Counted from the first letter of the stretch, positions 12,001 to 22,960 are shown. The stretch: 64,000 nucleotides of DNA from Mytilus galloprovincialis (GCF_965363235.1 NC_134851.1:50720833-50784832), one strand, 5' to 3'. Notes: a model not told the origin generated them from the sequence alone. Made by a program: numbers and translations.

Positions 12001-15000
12001 TCTAAGATATAGATTTAGCCACCTTTAAACAATTGGCATCATAATAGAAATCACACCATAAGGCCACACTTAAAAATATTTTGGTTTGCCTGAACACTAC
12101 CCAACATGGAGACAGTGGGTAGTGTGGCTAGGCATTTTCTTTATTTTTCGGCAAAGAGAAATTTAAGTATCAGATGATGTTTAAAAGTCTTCATGGCTAT
12201 CTGAATAAAAAAAATTTATAACTGGACAATAAAAGATTTTGAGTAGGCATCTATTTTTTGGGTAAGTAGGGTTAGGGCAAACAAACCTATTCTTTTTTAT
12301 GGCCTAAGTGATACTAAAAATTGTAATAAATTACAAACAAAGAAGAAAAAATGAAAAGCTATATTAAGCCAGATAAATATACAAGTATTAAAGGTGAGAA
12401 ATACCAACAATATATGTATGACCATAACATACTCATCTAATTTTATGTTTCAAAATGAAAAACTTTTCTCAAATGTTTCAATGCTGCATGGATGTTTCTA
12501 TCTTCAATTTTTGTGATAAAACATACAGTTATCAATATACTAGTGAGCACTGAAGGGTGAAGATTGCATTCTTTTTGCAACCGAAATAAAACTTAATCAT
12601 TGCATTGTATCAGGCATTGATGTAGTTGGTTCAATTATAATTATAGCCAAAGAAAGGTAACTCAAATTCAACAAAAACTTGAACCCTTTCACCGATTGCT
12701 GCCCAGACAGAAGATACTCTGAGACAATGGCTTTCCTGGCTACTATTACTAAAGTGGGAGATCTTCATAATAAATGTCAATAAAAACTTGTTTGTAGTTA
12801 TTTGTGTATTTATTTCATTCACTAACACTATGTTCACAGTTTAGTTCATGTTTTGATAATTTTTTCCTCATAAAATATTAAAATTTTCGGCATTATCTAG
12901 GTGAAATTCTCAAAATTCTGCTGCTATTTGACCCCAAATCGTAATTTTTTAATCCAAAACGGCAAAATTTTGAAAATTTTATGAGGATGAACAAATCCCT
13001 CACACTGAACGATGTCCATTAAAAGTGTTTTGTACATAAAACAACATTTTATGTCAAAAAAGTATACTAGTTTGGCTTCAATTCTACCATATTCTTTCAA
13101 AAAAAAATGTTCCCTTATTTCAAATTCTTGTAAATTCCTTAAATTTCCTCAGATTTTGACACGGTTTTCAACAAACGGAAGCGCCATGTTTACACTTTCA
13201 TCCGGGTATTCATCAAAAAAAGATAACCAATGTCTGCACTGTTCTGAGCGGGAAATATAAAACAGGTATTCTGATCCCGGTAAAATGGGACTCATCGTCA
13301 GCTGTCTGAAGCGTAAATCCCTGTAAACCGGGACTCATCGGCGAAAGGGTTAACAGTGAAATGCTTGATTTTTTTAGAACAGATACAAGATTTGTTACAT
13401 TTTATTACTTAAATATCTGAGTAAATATTTGGTTGAAAAATTCATGTTTAGGATGAACTGAATGGTGTGTTTATTTTCTTCTCAAAATTATTGATACAAT
13501 CTGGAAAACTGATAACTTTCACTGATAACTTTCACAAATTGAAAGGTTTCCAATGATTACCAAATCATCTCCCACCTTACAGCAACATTCAAAACTCTCC
13601 TTAGTCCTGAACAGACAAATATTCTAACATTACATACCATTACATTCCATAATCTGTTCTCCAGTATTGGCTGACCAAACAAACCCTCGATCATCTTGTC
13701 CACCAGTAACTACAAGATTACTTGACTTCTTATCAACAGACACAGTAAATACAGCATCTTCAAGTAAAATAATGAATTCAAGGATATATATCCAATAGAC
13801 GACAACTAAAGTGTAATTTAACAAATTAACAAAAGGAAATTTAGAGGTCAGCATACAATATTCATTATTCAATATAACACTTGCAAAATATGACAGATGT
13901 GTACAGTGTGTCAAGCTCTTAACTGATCAGAGTCAATTTTGTTATAATATATATATACAAATTATCATTTATGTACTTATCTTATGTTCTTCTTCATTAC
14001 TTTCTTTGTTTTTTCCAGCATTGGTAAGTGTGTTTATTTTAATTTCATTATGTAAAACTTCCTGTTTCAGTTTGTAATGATAAAACACATTGCAATTGGA
14101 TGAGCAACACTTAGTCAAGTCACCTTAACTACAAATGTACATAAATTTCTCCAACATTTACAGGAATCCACCCTTTAAAAAAATTTGTTGTGCACCAAAA
14201 ATCTGAGATATGTCTTTTTAAAGATTGATTTGTCAGCTAACATGGCTAAAGAAATTACCTGTATGTTGCTTAAACACAAAAGAAGAGCTGTCAATCAAGC
14301 CATCTGCCCCACCTTCTTCTCCAACCTCTTCATCACCATCTTCAATATCGATACTGTCTAAGTTCTCTAAAAGTCCTGAAATAACATAACGGTTACAAAA
14401 CTGGAAATTAAGAAGACAAGATAATGTCATTTTTTACTGTAAATAAAAATATTTAAATTTTTCGTGTGAAATAAAGATAACAGCTACCAGTACAAATGTA
14501 TATCCTTTTCAAATAATATGTGTTTTTTCTATTTTTGATAAATTTGAACTATAAACAAATTGACGAAGAGTTTCCAACCATACATATTGCGTAACCAACA
14601 TATGCTATCAATTCTTCAATCTCAATCTGTCTGTTTAACTCTTTCATATGTTATATATTTTTCATAAAATTCTTCTCACTTTAAGTTTGAAACCACTATG
14701 TTTTATATGTGCTTTGAATATTTTAACATTGATAATATTTATAATTCTGAAGGAGATATTTTGATACATTTCTTAAACAATAAACAGTTAACTATTAGAA
14801 AATAAACTGCTCCCCAGAGCACAGCTGGAAACAACTGAAGAGGTCCAACCCTGAGAGCAAAAATGGACAAAATATTCAGCTTGATACAGTTCTGAATTTG
14901 ATTTCTAATAATATATTTGACACATTATATGTTTCTGACACTGAATAAATGTAGTCAAAGTACTTGAAATTGGTTATACATGTATGATTTGAATTTATAC

Positions 15001-15910
15001 AGCTGTGTGCTCACAGTTTGGTTCATAAAATACAACCATGAATCTGATAACAATTAATGTTAATGATTTCAAAGGCAGAAATTGACGATTTTTCCGTGAT
15101 TAAAACGGCAGGGCGCCCGAGGTATGGCAGAAAAGAAGCACAGGCGTCAATAAAAAGGGCAGGCAGTGCCCTGTTCAAACTTTTTAACTAGAACACTGTA
15201 ACTGATGGACCGACAACTGTACACCATAATATGTCCCGTAAACTGTAGAAATCCAAACCTTTGACCTTTGACACATTGTACTAATGAACTCAAAATCGTT
15301 CAAACTTTTTTTTGTCATGTTTTGAATTCCTGCATTTGCGCAGAATGCAGAAATCTACTTCCTTCTTCCAGTCTTGTTGTCTTGAGACTTTGAGTAGTTT
15401 AGTAAAATATAGGAACTCAAGGAACACAATACCAATATTTCATTTTTAATCTTTAATATGAATTGATGTTTCTTTGTTTACATTGAACATGACGTCATAA
15501 CTAAAATAACGTCACAAGTAAAATCCCTAACAACAGACCAAAAATCGGAAACGTTACGGTATTTCTGTTTCTTTTTTTAACAAATATATTATTTTACCAA
15601 AAAAATAATTCATACAGACTTCGTCCCCTTTCACAGGTAATGCCTGCGTCATATTATTTGTTTTGGTCCGTCGTCGTTTTTTTTTTCCATTGCGTTTCTA
15701 TTTTCCGACTTACAAGTTTCGTATACCAGAAGGAAGGTGTGACACTGACAGCAACACATCAAATAGTGAAAATACAACATGATTAATGATTAAATTAAAA
15801 TCTTCATCTACTTTACCGTCTCCTTCGTTGATTTCAATTATTTCCACTATTTCATCTTCGTCAAATTCGAAGTCTGCATCACCAGTATCATCCACATTTT
15901 CGTTCTCCAT
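1..15910 (-). CDS. AAMP: AAMP (angio-associated migratory cell protein), WD40-repeat protein, 3' end outside window
   Basis: Nine coding exons with GT-AG junctions and matching phases are visible: 15817-15910, 14259-14375, 13638-13757, 11780-11919, 11252-11396, 4897-4983, 2486-2601, 1234-1310 and 60 down to 1 (continuing off the edge). The protein opens with an acidic stretch ([10 protein letters not shown], then [16 protein letters not shown]), like the acidic AAMP N-terminus. WD40 blades follow: [93 protein letters not shown] and [13 protein letters not shown], in the order of vertebrate AAMP. About 318 codons are present; the usual length is ~430. The ATG at 15910 is preferred because its context is GAGATGG; an in-frame ATG at 15955 would add 15 residues. 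AAMP is a cytosolic/membrane-associated protein linked to migration, and its yeast counterpart Sqt1 is a chaperone for ribosomal protein uL16. The introns are loaded with mobile DNA, none of which interrupts an exon. Confidence 0.92.
171..271. repeat. Inverted repeat / hairpin, ~33-bp arms
   Basis: Arms 171-203 and 239-271 are about 30/33 identical in inverted orientation (core GATATC...CTAATTCTCA) with a 35-bp AT-rich loop. It sits just left of the 379-981 element. A further TCTCTTATGG at ~290 repeats the first bases of that element's terminus, which suggests an older or related insertion. Confidence 0.55.
379..981. mobile_element. 603-bp terminal-inverted-repeat element in AAMP intron 8
   Basis: Positions 379-407 (TTCTCTTATGGTTGGGGCCT...) are a perfect 29-bp inverted match to 953-981. 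The interior has no convincing ORF. It contains a CRE-like TGACGTCA near 567 and a palindromic cluster TATCACACTCCGTACGGTGTGATA close to the right end. No clear target-site duplication is visible, so the superfamily is not assigned. Confidence 0.7.
1462..2220. repeat. ~190-bp tandem repeat, about 3.5 units, with GC-rich CGCCGCCG tail
   Basis: Units begin at GCTTCTGTC... near 1462, 1653, 1841 and 2032. Each holds 'AGTTTGGTA', 'AAGAAAGTTATTAAAATTT' and 'CCACAGAGTGAATGT' blocks. The last unit runs into a GC-rich module (CGCCGCCGCCGAC, then CTTTTTCGACTAAAGTCG). A cousin of that module occurs at 49688-49750 with GCGACAAAAGTCGCAGGCTC. The shared module marks this as a dispersed family whose 5' part has amplified locally. 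Confidence 0.7.
3394..4434. mobile_element. Outer TA-flanked MITE (CTGTGAAAGTAC termini), interrupted by a second MITE
   Basis: Left terminus CTGTGAAAGTA (3394-3404) resumes at 3712 (CTTTAATTCGTGGGTG...). It is matched in inverse by 4423-4434 (GTACTTTCACAG) and the region leading to it (CCACGAAAACCATGAAAATT). TA dinucleotides flank both ends (3392-3393, 4435-4436), as for Tc1/mariner-like insertions. The right arm is continuous; the left arm is split exactly at a TA by the 3405-3709 element. No transposase ORF is present. Confidence 0.75.
3405..3709. mobile_element. Inner 305-bp MITE (CAGTCGAACCTCGTTGTGTCGA termini) nested in another MITE
   Basis: CAGTCGAACCTCGTTGTGTC at 3405 pairs with the reverse complement of ACACAACGAGGTTTGACTG ending at 3709. 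TA is duplicated at 3403-3404 and 3710-3711. The terminal motif and TA target fit a Tc1/mariner-pogo-like non-autonomous element. Several GATGAGTCGAA motifs recur inside both arms. Confidence 0.8.
5443..6248. repeat. Higher-order minisatellite: 44+44+25-bp units (113-bp period)
   Basis: Sixteen copies of GACAAAGGACACTCTCCATC are present. The basic unit is 44 bp (ending GAAGATRAGAATAGAATT). A truncated 25-bp unit (CATCATTGAAGATAAGAATA...) is inserted at intervals, giving a 113-bp higher-order period (for example 5459/5572 and 5861/5974). Reading through the array produces a ladder of ~64-codon ORFs that are artefacts. It lies in AAMP intron 5. The unit resembles an internal part of the dispersed repeat at 55003-55882. 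Confidence 0.9.
7927..9171 (-). CDS. Single-exon BEN-domain protein (414 codons)
   Basis: This is an uninterrupted ORF. Residues ~21-60 form a compact segment ([26 protein letters not shown]) resembling the small N-terminal module of invertebrate BEN proteins. Residues 90-190 are low complexity, with PVAS x3 and a duplicated [11 protein letters not shown] basic nuclear-localisation-like stretch (RKRKKMPK...KKPRQ) lies at 116-132. A helical, coiled-coil-like segment spans ~198-240 ([20 protein letters not shown]). A BEN domain occupies ~318-409, ending [12 protein letters not shown] and [14 protein letters not shown] domains bind DNA and recruit chromatin repressors, so a nuclear DNA-binding role is inferred. 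The better start is probably Met13 (9135; [10 protein letters not shown]), because a TATAAATA box (9178-9171) overlaps the first ATG. AATAAA for this strand lies at 7832-7827, ~95 bp past the stop. It is the only large single-exon ORF in an intron of AAMP and lies inside the TIR-bounded block. Confidence 0.72.
   Translation of the reverse strand: MTAQTISCISLTMSSRAATREYSHFLVKYDDGIRYTCPRIKIMTEGRVRVGSRYPVMYGNSTSSPESAEVIDTGEYLQMKTKETENSEVTSPTSSSPQSPVASPVASPVASPYVIRKRKKMPKTTTSKKPRQEAVLLSMEEGIHDPYAYRSPSISPQLPLHLEAPSPTSPIVPTPTPTSPIVPTPTPTEAEPTAFTIQKTLAAIYKQLEIYNARQTEMERIILSQNQKIDYLVAMQRQQSFRLTAPPTPTTPRTPTFHQRQLPDFDTPTRDERPDTPVTPSIAPVMPLFLTTPTAPTTVRSVPMHLFADIPEGVRLSENDLNQAASSSTTPGAFAVSLLKYLFQELFTADNLRVYFSYRGGGKLNKRPLDDTRKQYLRRYVTAFYPSVTLDSAYTAMVIEKINQFLRRPIQQKK
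9153..9178 (-). promoter_or_regulatory. TATA box plus initiator-like site for the BEN-domain ORF
   Basis: Minus strand reads TATAAATA at 9178-9171, and an initiator-like TCAGCT has its A at 9153, about 25 bp further on. A start there would place the ATG at 9171 upstream of the mRNA and make 9135 the first ATG. The spacing is read from sequence; transcription is inferred. Confidence 0.45.
12062..12304. mobile_element. Harbinger-like MITE, 243 bp, TAA target duplication
   Basis: The termini are inverted GGCCA...TGGCC, followed by related 'TTTGGTTTGCC' / 'GGCAAACAAACC' blocks. They are flanked by TAA at 12059-12061 and 12305-12307. A GG-start terminus and a 3-bp TWA duplication are typical of PIF/Harbinger derivatives. 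The arms have diverged, so the copy is old. It lies in AAMP intron 4-side DNA (between 11919 and 13638). Confidence 0.55.
12855..13350. repeat. AAMP intron 3 repeat-like block
   Basis: Inverted TCCTCATAAAATATT (12866 region) and AAATTTTATGAGGA (12975 region) form a foldback. Further right, two related GGGACTCATCG motifs (13288, 13331) follow CCCGGTAAAAT/CCTGTAAACC. It looks like a decayed dispersed element; no ends or duplication could be fixed. Confidence 0.35.
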
Positions 15911-16171
15911 CTCTTTTTTACATACAATAAATTTTAAATCTTTAATTAAAAGCATGCACGTGTTCTTTATTTTGACATTTCTGTCAAGTAAAATGCAAAA
16001 TTTTCTTCTATATTATAGAGGATTCTACGTTTAAAAAAACATTGAAAAGACCCAGACTAGAACTTTAAGTCAGAGTCATTTTTATGGTTTAAACTTCGCT
16101 AAAAAGCATTGAGCTGTGAACAACTAATATTACATTGACGATTACGAAATCTAACAGATTCTATTTACAAA
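15911..16171. promoter_or_regulatory. Divergent (bidirectional) promoter region between AAMP and the 60-aa gene
   Basis: Only 261 bp separate the two start codons, which point away from each other, so both promoters must lie here or overlap the first exons. A CACGTG E-box is present at 15957-15962 on both strands. No TATA box stands out. A shared promoter is inferred from geometry. Confidence 0.6.
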
Positions 16172-18988
16172 ATGGGTTTCAAGCTAACTCACAACCGCAA
16201 AATTATCGTAGCATGGTAAGTTGGATTTCAGTGTTGTATAATCTAAATTTTTATTTAAAACTATTGATAAGGATGATAAAAAATCCCCCGAAAAAATACC
16301 AAGGTCAATAAATGAGAAGTTCCAACCTCCTGCCCAGAGGTTTTTTTTTTCTACAGATAATACAGTAAAATAATTTTACAATGCTTCTTAATTTAATAAT
16401 GTTGCAATTGAAAAGAATTTCATAAAAATAATAAAGGGATATGCATTGTAGAATAACAATTGTTACAAACATTCTATATACAGATATATGCTTATGTAAT
16501 TTTTGCAATTTCCTGAATACCTTTCCCATGTAAAAACAGGTAGGTATCAGGTTCGTTCGCGACCAATACACCTTCGCACCCTACACGTTCGCACCTCGCA
16601 CGTTCGCACCCAAGGTCCGTTCGCACCCAATTTTAATTCAAATTCCAGTTGAATAATTGAAAAATCATGATTGTTTTAAAATAAATTGCTTTGGTGTAAA
16701 TACTGAATGTATTTAGCTTGGTATGAGTAAAACATTGAAGATTTAAAATGAAAACCACAAAAGATAATTGTTTAAACAGCTTGCGCCCTTTGATCTGAAA
16801 CAATGAAACAATAAAATATAGCAATACACTATTATAACCAAAACATGATAAAATTTATTCAGCACACAAAAAAAACCGTAGTCAGAATCTCACTTTATTT
16901 TGAAATAAGTCAATGAAACAAAGTTATAGCAATAAACTAACCAAAACATGATTAAGAGTTATTCAACACAAAGTAAAATATTGACAGAATCCCACTTTAT
17001 TTAGAAAGGATTATCATTTTTTTAACAATACACTATCCAAAACTTGATTAAGATTTATTCAACACAAAAAAAAAATGCTGTCTTACTTTATTTTGAGACA
17101 ATGACAACAAAATAATATACTTGTACGAATACAATTGCCAAACCTTGATTACAGAGTTATTAAAAACAAAACCAATTAAAATTGGGTCGAACATGCATAC
17201 ATGTTACGTATGATGTAGGTTGTGAATGGACTTTGGGTGCGAACATGTAGGGTGCGAAAGTGAAAGGGAGCGAAAACAAGTGGGTGCGAATGTAAATGAG
17301 TGCGAATGGACCCAGATTCAAACGGTCACACTGATTAGTGACAAGAAGAATTAATTTAGCAACAATAGCGACAAGAAAACAAAAAAATATGATTATCAAA
17401 ATTAATATACATGATATACAATGTATTAAAAAATATGCAAATTTAGAAAGGGGAGGGGAAAGCATAAAATTGATCATGGATCTGTTTTTCTATTGTGCCT
17501 GTGTCAGTTTTCTATGATGAGCTCCATCAATTGATAACAATAACAAAACTATTGATATTTCATTTTTGGGTTATAATTAAAGGTATAATATATATTTTCT
17601 GAAAAAGAAATACATTTTGTATATGCGACTAGAGAAGTAGTTGATTTTTTCTCCAGTTTCTCCATAGAAGCAATGAGTTCTTTCATTGTAAATCTTATCT
17701 TTTTTTTTTACAAAATAATTAATAGAATTTATATTAGAGATCATCATTATTAGTCTTTAGGTTTGCACTCTGTCCTTCTGTCTTTCTCTCAGCTGTTTGT
17801 CTGCCTGTCCACCCCATCAGTCTGACAAATCAGTTTTTCAGATTTTTTTTCTTCATGCTTGAAGATATTGATTTGATATTTTGTGTATTGTTTAATCATG
17901 ACAAGTTACAGGTCAAGTTTGATTTTTAAGATTTTATTTTTTCTCCTTCTTTAGTTAAAGCCCTTTCCCTAGATTTTATTGATGAAAGACTTATTAATTA
18001 CTAGATTTCTGTTCAAAGGACAATAACTCCATTTTTATAAAGATTTGTAAAATTGATTGTTGTAAGATAAATTTGACATTAAAATTGATTGTTTTAAGAT
18101 AAATTTGACATTTTGTTTTTTTTTTCCCTTTTCTTTAATCAATTGTTTGAAGAATTTAGTAGTAGGTGTGTTTGTTATTTTATGTTGTTTACACCATGAC
18201 AAGTTAATGATCAAGTTAGAATTTCATTCTATTACAATGATATTTTAACTGGTAGGGGACTATCTACATGGTGTATTACCATGCAATACTCACAGAATGC
18301 TTGTTCATGTTATTATGGTTTTATTACTCTTTTTTCTTTTGTCTGTCTAGTTCCCTAATCAAATCATGACCAACTATGATATATTCAAGGCTCTGTTGAC
18401 CATGTTGATTAAAATAATCATTGGCGGATCCAAGGGGGGGGGGGGGTCCGGGACTTGGAACCCTCTCTTTTTTTTGGCCGATCAATGCATTTGAATGGGG
18501 ACATATAATTGGAACCCCCCTTTGTCCTGGGTTGGGAACCCCCCTTTTTTAAATGACTGGATCCGCCCCTGATAATTTATTATACTGTATATGGATTTTC
18601 AGCATTTTCAACAGAAATCTTAACTAAAGTGAACATCAAATACACCTGTTGAAATTTATTAGCACTATTATTTATATTATCACGATTATTGTGAAACCAG
18701 TTATAACAACAACATGTGAGTTATTGCTGCAACAATTTAATGAGATCCACCTGTCATCAGCAGAAAATCAATTAAATACAGTATATCACAAAAAAATACA
18801 AAATTAGGATGTGATAAATTACTTCACAATGTTTTTATTATTATTTTAGGGTTACAATGTTTATTGTTGGACCAATAGGATTTCTTGGTGTTGTACAGAA
18901 CGTTAATGGTCAACGAAAAGAAAGAATGTACTATAAAAGAGTGTTACAACAAGAAGAAAGACAAAAAGAATTGGAAGGACAGAGATGA
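16172..18988 (+). CDS. Two-exon gene for a 60-residue single-pass membrane protein
   Basis: Exon 1 is 16172-16215 (ATGGGTTTCAAGC..., donor GTAAGT) and exon 2 is 18850-18988 (acceptor TTATTTTAG, stop TGA). Together they make 183 bp, in frame across a split TG|G Trp codon. The protein has a basic start (MGFKLTHNRK), one hydrophobic helix at about residues 11-30 (IIVAWVTMFIVGPIGFLGVV), then a charged, coiled-coil-like tail (QRKERMYYKRVLQQEERQ). This basic-TM-charged helix plan is common among tiny mitochondrial inner-membrane assembly factors. There is a faint resemblance to PET117 in layout (K-hydrophobic-GV...QR), too weak to name it. An AATAAA lies at 19152-19157. The gene is head to head with AAMP; its 2.6-kb intron holds the GTTCGCACC repeat block and a 153-bp MITE. 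Confidence 0.75.
16554..17312. mobile_element. Inverted-repeat element with GTTCGCACC arms and ~100-bp internal tandem repeats
   Basis: The left arm (16554-16630) repeats CGTTCGCACC and ACCTTCGCACCCTACACG. The right arm (17231-17312) is the inverse (GGGTGCGAACATGTAGGGTGCGAA). Between them, 16795-17165 holds four diverged ~100-bp tandem units, each with 'CAAAACATGATT', 'TTATTCAACACAAA' and 'CTTTATTTTGA'. There is no ORF of note. It lies in the intron of the 60-residue gene. Confidence 0.6.
18419..18571. mobile_element. GGCGGATCC-family MITE, copy 1 (153 bp)
   Basis: Runs from CATTGGCGGATCC to GGATCCGCCCCTG, flanked by ATAAT on each side (18414-18418, 18572-18576). The inside has G- and C-runs and GATCAATGCATTTGAATGGG, shared with the copies at 22440, 42961 and 51216. 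Confidence 0.75.
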
Positions 18989-19189
18989 AGTTATGACTGA
19001 CAATGTATAATATGTATTTTATGACTGGAAGTCAGTGGAAGGATGTATGAATGGAAATAATTTATTGTGAAAAAACATGACACATTTCAACTTGAATCAC
19101 TTTATAGTGTATATATATATGTTATTGTATGTCTTTTATAGTATGAATAATAATAAAAGAAGTTAAACATTTACATCAAAATTTGTTTG

Positions 19190-20480
19190 TTTTAATTCAG
19201 GTAAATGTAGAAATTCTTTTCAGTTTACTTGCCCCAAGACTGTATAAGCTAATAATGTCACTTGGCAACTGCAATCCATGGGTCAGTTATGTGTGTAAAA
19301 AAAATCTACAATGTATTTACTGGCACTAAATTTAGAACAAAAATATCTGGTGTTTAGCTTCAAAGGATTATAATTTCAGTAAGAGCCAAATAAAACTTGA
19401 GTGCTTTGAAGGATTTCAATGTTATTTGTGTATCCACCACCAGAGAGTGACTGTCCCATATAGTATTCGAGTTTGAATATTTAAGGTCAATGCTGTCATT
19501 TTGTGAGCTCTGCTTGCAGTACCTCAGTTTGAAAAGGGAAGTAATTCCAGAAAATAATGTCTATCCTTCAGGGATATTAATTCCATTTTGAAATATTAAT
19601 GCACCAAGAGATAATTTAGTTAGGTACTGTTTGTGAGTCAGTAATCCAATGACACAAACAACTTTTGACAAAGTTCCCTAGTTTGAAAAGCTTTACCTTT
19701 GTCAATTTAATTTTTGACATTGAACTCTCTAATTTAAAGAATACAATAGGTATTGTTCTTAGCAGATTTAATTCACTTGGACCTTTAAATTTCTCCTAAA
19801 AGATTTTTCACTCATGTATTAATTTACCAGAAGAAAATGATTTTCTACAAAATAGATAAAAAAAATATATGTATCTACAAAATTGCATGTGATGTTGTTT
19901 TTTTAATCTGTTCAATATACATACTGATTAATCATAAACACTTATTTTCTGAGAAAATATTTAACATTGTTCCTATTGAAATGTGTTTGTTCACTCATTG
20001 AATTTTAAACATTGTCATTTTCTAGTTATTATATGTCAAACACGTTCAGAAAACCAAATTTCAATAGAAACAATGCTGAAAATTTTATCAAAAATCAACT
20101 TCTAATCAGTGTTTATATTTAACAGATTGATAATATATTATTGATATAAAATAAATACAACATCAATAGCATGCAGTTTTGTGAGTTGATTAATACATGT
20201 ATAATTGATAATTTTTATTCTGCAAGTAAATTTATAATTGATGAGTAATGGCTTTCTAAGGGTTCCAGTGAATAAAAATCCAAAGAGAACAATAGCTATT
20301 ATAAAAATGAAGATGAGATGTGATTGCCAATGAGTCAATTTCTAAACAAAAGATCAAATGACATAGAAATTAACAACTTTTAAGTTACAGTATGGCCTTC
20401 AACAATGAAGAAAAAAAATTTGATCAATGGTTTGCCATCTACATCAAATTTTCAAATGACGCAAAAATAACAAGTGAAAC
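19190..20480. other. Intergenic DNA between the 60-aa gene and the COA1 3' end, part 1
   Basis: No coding exon was recognised. 19600-19860 and 20010-20300 contain pieces of the same dispersed repeat that recurs at 24500-24800 and 26290-26480 (ACCTTTAAATTTCTCC...AAAAG, TTTACCAGAAGAAAA). 20285-20420 carries a minus-strand piece of the 'CTCATTGGCAATCATACCAC' family. Confidence 0.4.
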
Positions 20481-20500
20481 TGAGCTACTGCTCACTGATG

Positions 20501-20953
20501 ATACCCCCGCCGCAAGTGGATAATATTAATAGTGTAAAAATATGCAAGTGTTCGGTAAACAGGAAGTTGTCGAGTGATGAATCTGAAAACGCATCACACG
20601 GTATAGCTGACTTATATAAATCCTGAAACCAAATTTCAGAAATCCTTGTATTGTAGTTCCTGAGAAAAATGTGACGAAAATTTTCAACTTGGCTATCATG
20701 TGTAAAATCAGACAAGTGTTCGGTAAACAGGAAGTTGTCAAGTGATGAATCTGAAAACGCATCACACGGTATGGCTGACATATATAAATGTTGATACCAA
20801 ATTACAGAAAGGGTGGATGTGTAGTTCCTGAGAAAAATGTGACGAAAGTTTCATGGGACGGACTGACTGACTGACTGACTGACGGACGGACTGACGGACG
20901 GACTGACAGACAGAGGTAAAACAGTATACCCCCCCTTTTTTAAAGCGGGGGTA
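20501..20953. mobile_element. Inverted-repeat element with two 168-bp tandem units and a GACT/GACG microsatellite
   Basis: ATACCCCCGC at 20501 is matched inversely by GCGGGGGTAT ending ~20953. Two units starting CAAGTGTTCGGTAAACAGGA lie at 20545 and 20713 (168-bp period). A TGAC/GGAC microsatellite spans ~20862-20912. Apparent minus-strand ORFs follow the tandem unit and are not genes. Confidence 0.6.
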
Positions 20954-21099
20954 TAAAAATTTTAAATGCCTTATAAACCAAGCATATAGCTACCATTTAT
21001 ATAGAAATGTTGTTCTTTTAAAAAGGGAAGTAATTTTCCAACATTATTGTATTTTCTTAATATTTTCCTGCATGGGTTAAATCAAACAAGTTATCAATG

Positions 21100-22960
21100 A
21101 AATTCGAAAAAAAAAACCTTACATAACAAAAAACTTGAGTATGAACAAGTGGTTATTATTAATCTAGTCACAACATCTGGAAAACATAATTTTGCTGCAA
21201 GGGAGCACCTGCTTTTCTTTTCCATTATTGAATTTATGTTGAAAATGTGGTAAATGAAGGTTTTACTATAATTTTCATTGAGGTCGAGGTCAGATGAACC
21301 CTGCTCGATAGACATGTACAAGTTACAATTATACTATACATGAAATATATTTAACCTAATGTTTTTTGGTATCAGAGAAAGGTTCTTAATTACGAAAATT
21401 GAAAATTAACCAAAAAAAACATGAAAAAAAGGTCGTGGTAAGATGAACCATGCCAGACAACATGAACACCATGCAATCGCTCAATACATCTAATGTATTT
21501 TACTTATTGCTTACAGTATCTGAAAACTTTAAATTGACAAATGAACCATTAAAATGAGGTTGTGGTCAGTTGAAACCTGCAAGATGGACATGTACATTTC
21601 TTACACCAAATATAGTTGACCCCTTGCTTTTTGGTTGCACTTATAAATACGATAAAATTCCACCATAGGAATTACTTATATGGCTAAAACTATGAAGCTT
21701 CACAAATTTATTATATCTTGGAATGAATAGTTCATATACACAACTGTTTTATTAGCCAAGTACAAAACATTAAGATATGTGGCGTAATTTTCAATATTTA
21801 TATGCCTTGAACTTCTAGGAGTTTAAAACTATGCTGATATTCTGTACTACCCCTCTCTTTACTTTCAGTCTTCCTGAGAATGTCTGCTGTCCAACAGTGT
21901 TTATAATGGTCAAATTCCCAAGTCTCTATGGGTGGAACAAAGAGATCATATCTGGGAAAAAATAATATCTATGAATATTCATCATCTCACATAAAAAGCT
22001 GTGGTTGGGTAAATCGGTTGTATTTACAAGGTGTAACCTATAGTATTTGATAAACAGACAAAACCATGAAAAATTAGTGTTGACCAATGAATCATAAAAA
22101 AGAAATAAAGGTCTGATGAATCCTGCGAGACCATTGTACAGCACTAAAATCATTCCATACACCATATATAGTTTACATGTGCTCATAGCATCTGAGATAC
22201 AGACTTGGCCATGTGTAACCAGAGAGGATAATTCTAATCACTGTCTCCACTGGGACCCCTCTGTTACAAGGCAGCATTTTTACTGACTGAGCTAAAGAAG
22301 TACTCCCTTAGCTCAACTGCTGACAGCTGATTAAGTATCTACTAATGAAGGAAAGCAACTGGCCACACTTTCTTCCCTCTAAGAGTTGTCATACCATTAT
22401 GACTCTGGCACACATACCCTAACTAAAAGTCCTCTTAAACAGTGGCGGATGCAGGAATTTTCGAAAGGGGGGGTGCTAGCCCAGGGCAAAGGGGGGGTGC
22501 AGGGGGGGTGCAAACATATGTCCCGATTCAAATGCATTGATCGGCCAAAATAAAGGGGGGGTGCGGACCCCCGGAACCCCCCCTCTGGATCCGCCACTGT
22601 CTTAAACCACCATAGTTTTTTAGATTGACACCAAATATAACCAGAGAGTATTATTCTACATACAAAATCATTTTAACCCAAACCTGTGATCTCTGTGTTA
22701 CAAGGCAGCACTTTGTGACTGGGCTAAAGAAGTAAAGGGAAGCAATCCTGTCACCCATGAAATGAGATTGAGTTCAGATGGACATGTAGAAATTCACATG
22801 ACAAAAAAGAACAATCATTTTTCAAGTAGTTTCTAAACCAGGAAAATGAGGTAAAAGACAATTTGAGGGACATCTTCCAGATGGAATCTTCATAACATAA
22901 GGCATCTGCATACAAGGTATGAAGCATCCAGATTTTCTACATTCTAAAATATAAAACTTT
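21100..22960. repeat. Degenerate ~150-190-bp dispersed/tandem repeat (GAGGTCAAGGTCAGATGAACC family)
   Basis: Recurring blocks are 'AATGAGGTCGAGGTCAGATGAACC', 'GACATGTACA...TTACAAT', 'CCATACACCAAATATAGTTGACC' and 'TTATAGTATCTGA'. The same family forms a clearer array at 48780-49645. No gene was recognised. Confidence 0.6.
22440..22599. mobile_element. GGCGGATCC-family MITE, copy 2 (160 bp)
   Basis: CAGTGGCGGAT...ATCCGCCACTG with TCTTAAA on both flanks. By eye it is identical over all 160 bp to the copy at 51216-51375, which implies recent movement. It contains several G7 runs and GCATTGATCGGCC. Confidence 0.85.

Noticed and set aside
15786-16034. 82-codon Ser-rich plus-strand ORF at the AAMP start
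   Set aside because: Antisense of the acidic AAMP first exon and overlaps the divergent promoter.
16172-18988. Naming the 60-residue protein PET117
   Set aside because: Only a loose layout similarity; too few matching residues to name.
20485-20781. 98- and 79-codon minus-strand ORFs with internally repeated peptides
   Set aside because: They follow the 168-bp tandem unit of a repeat element.
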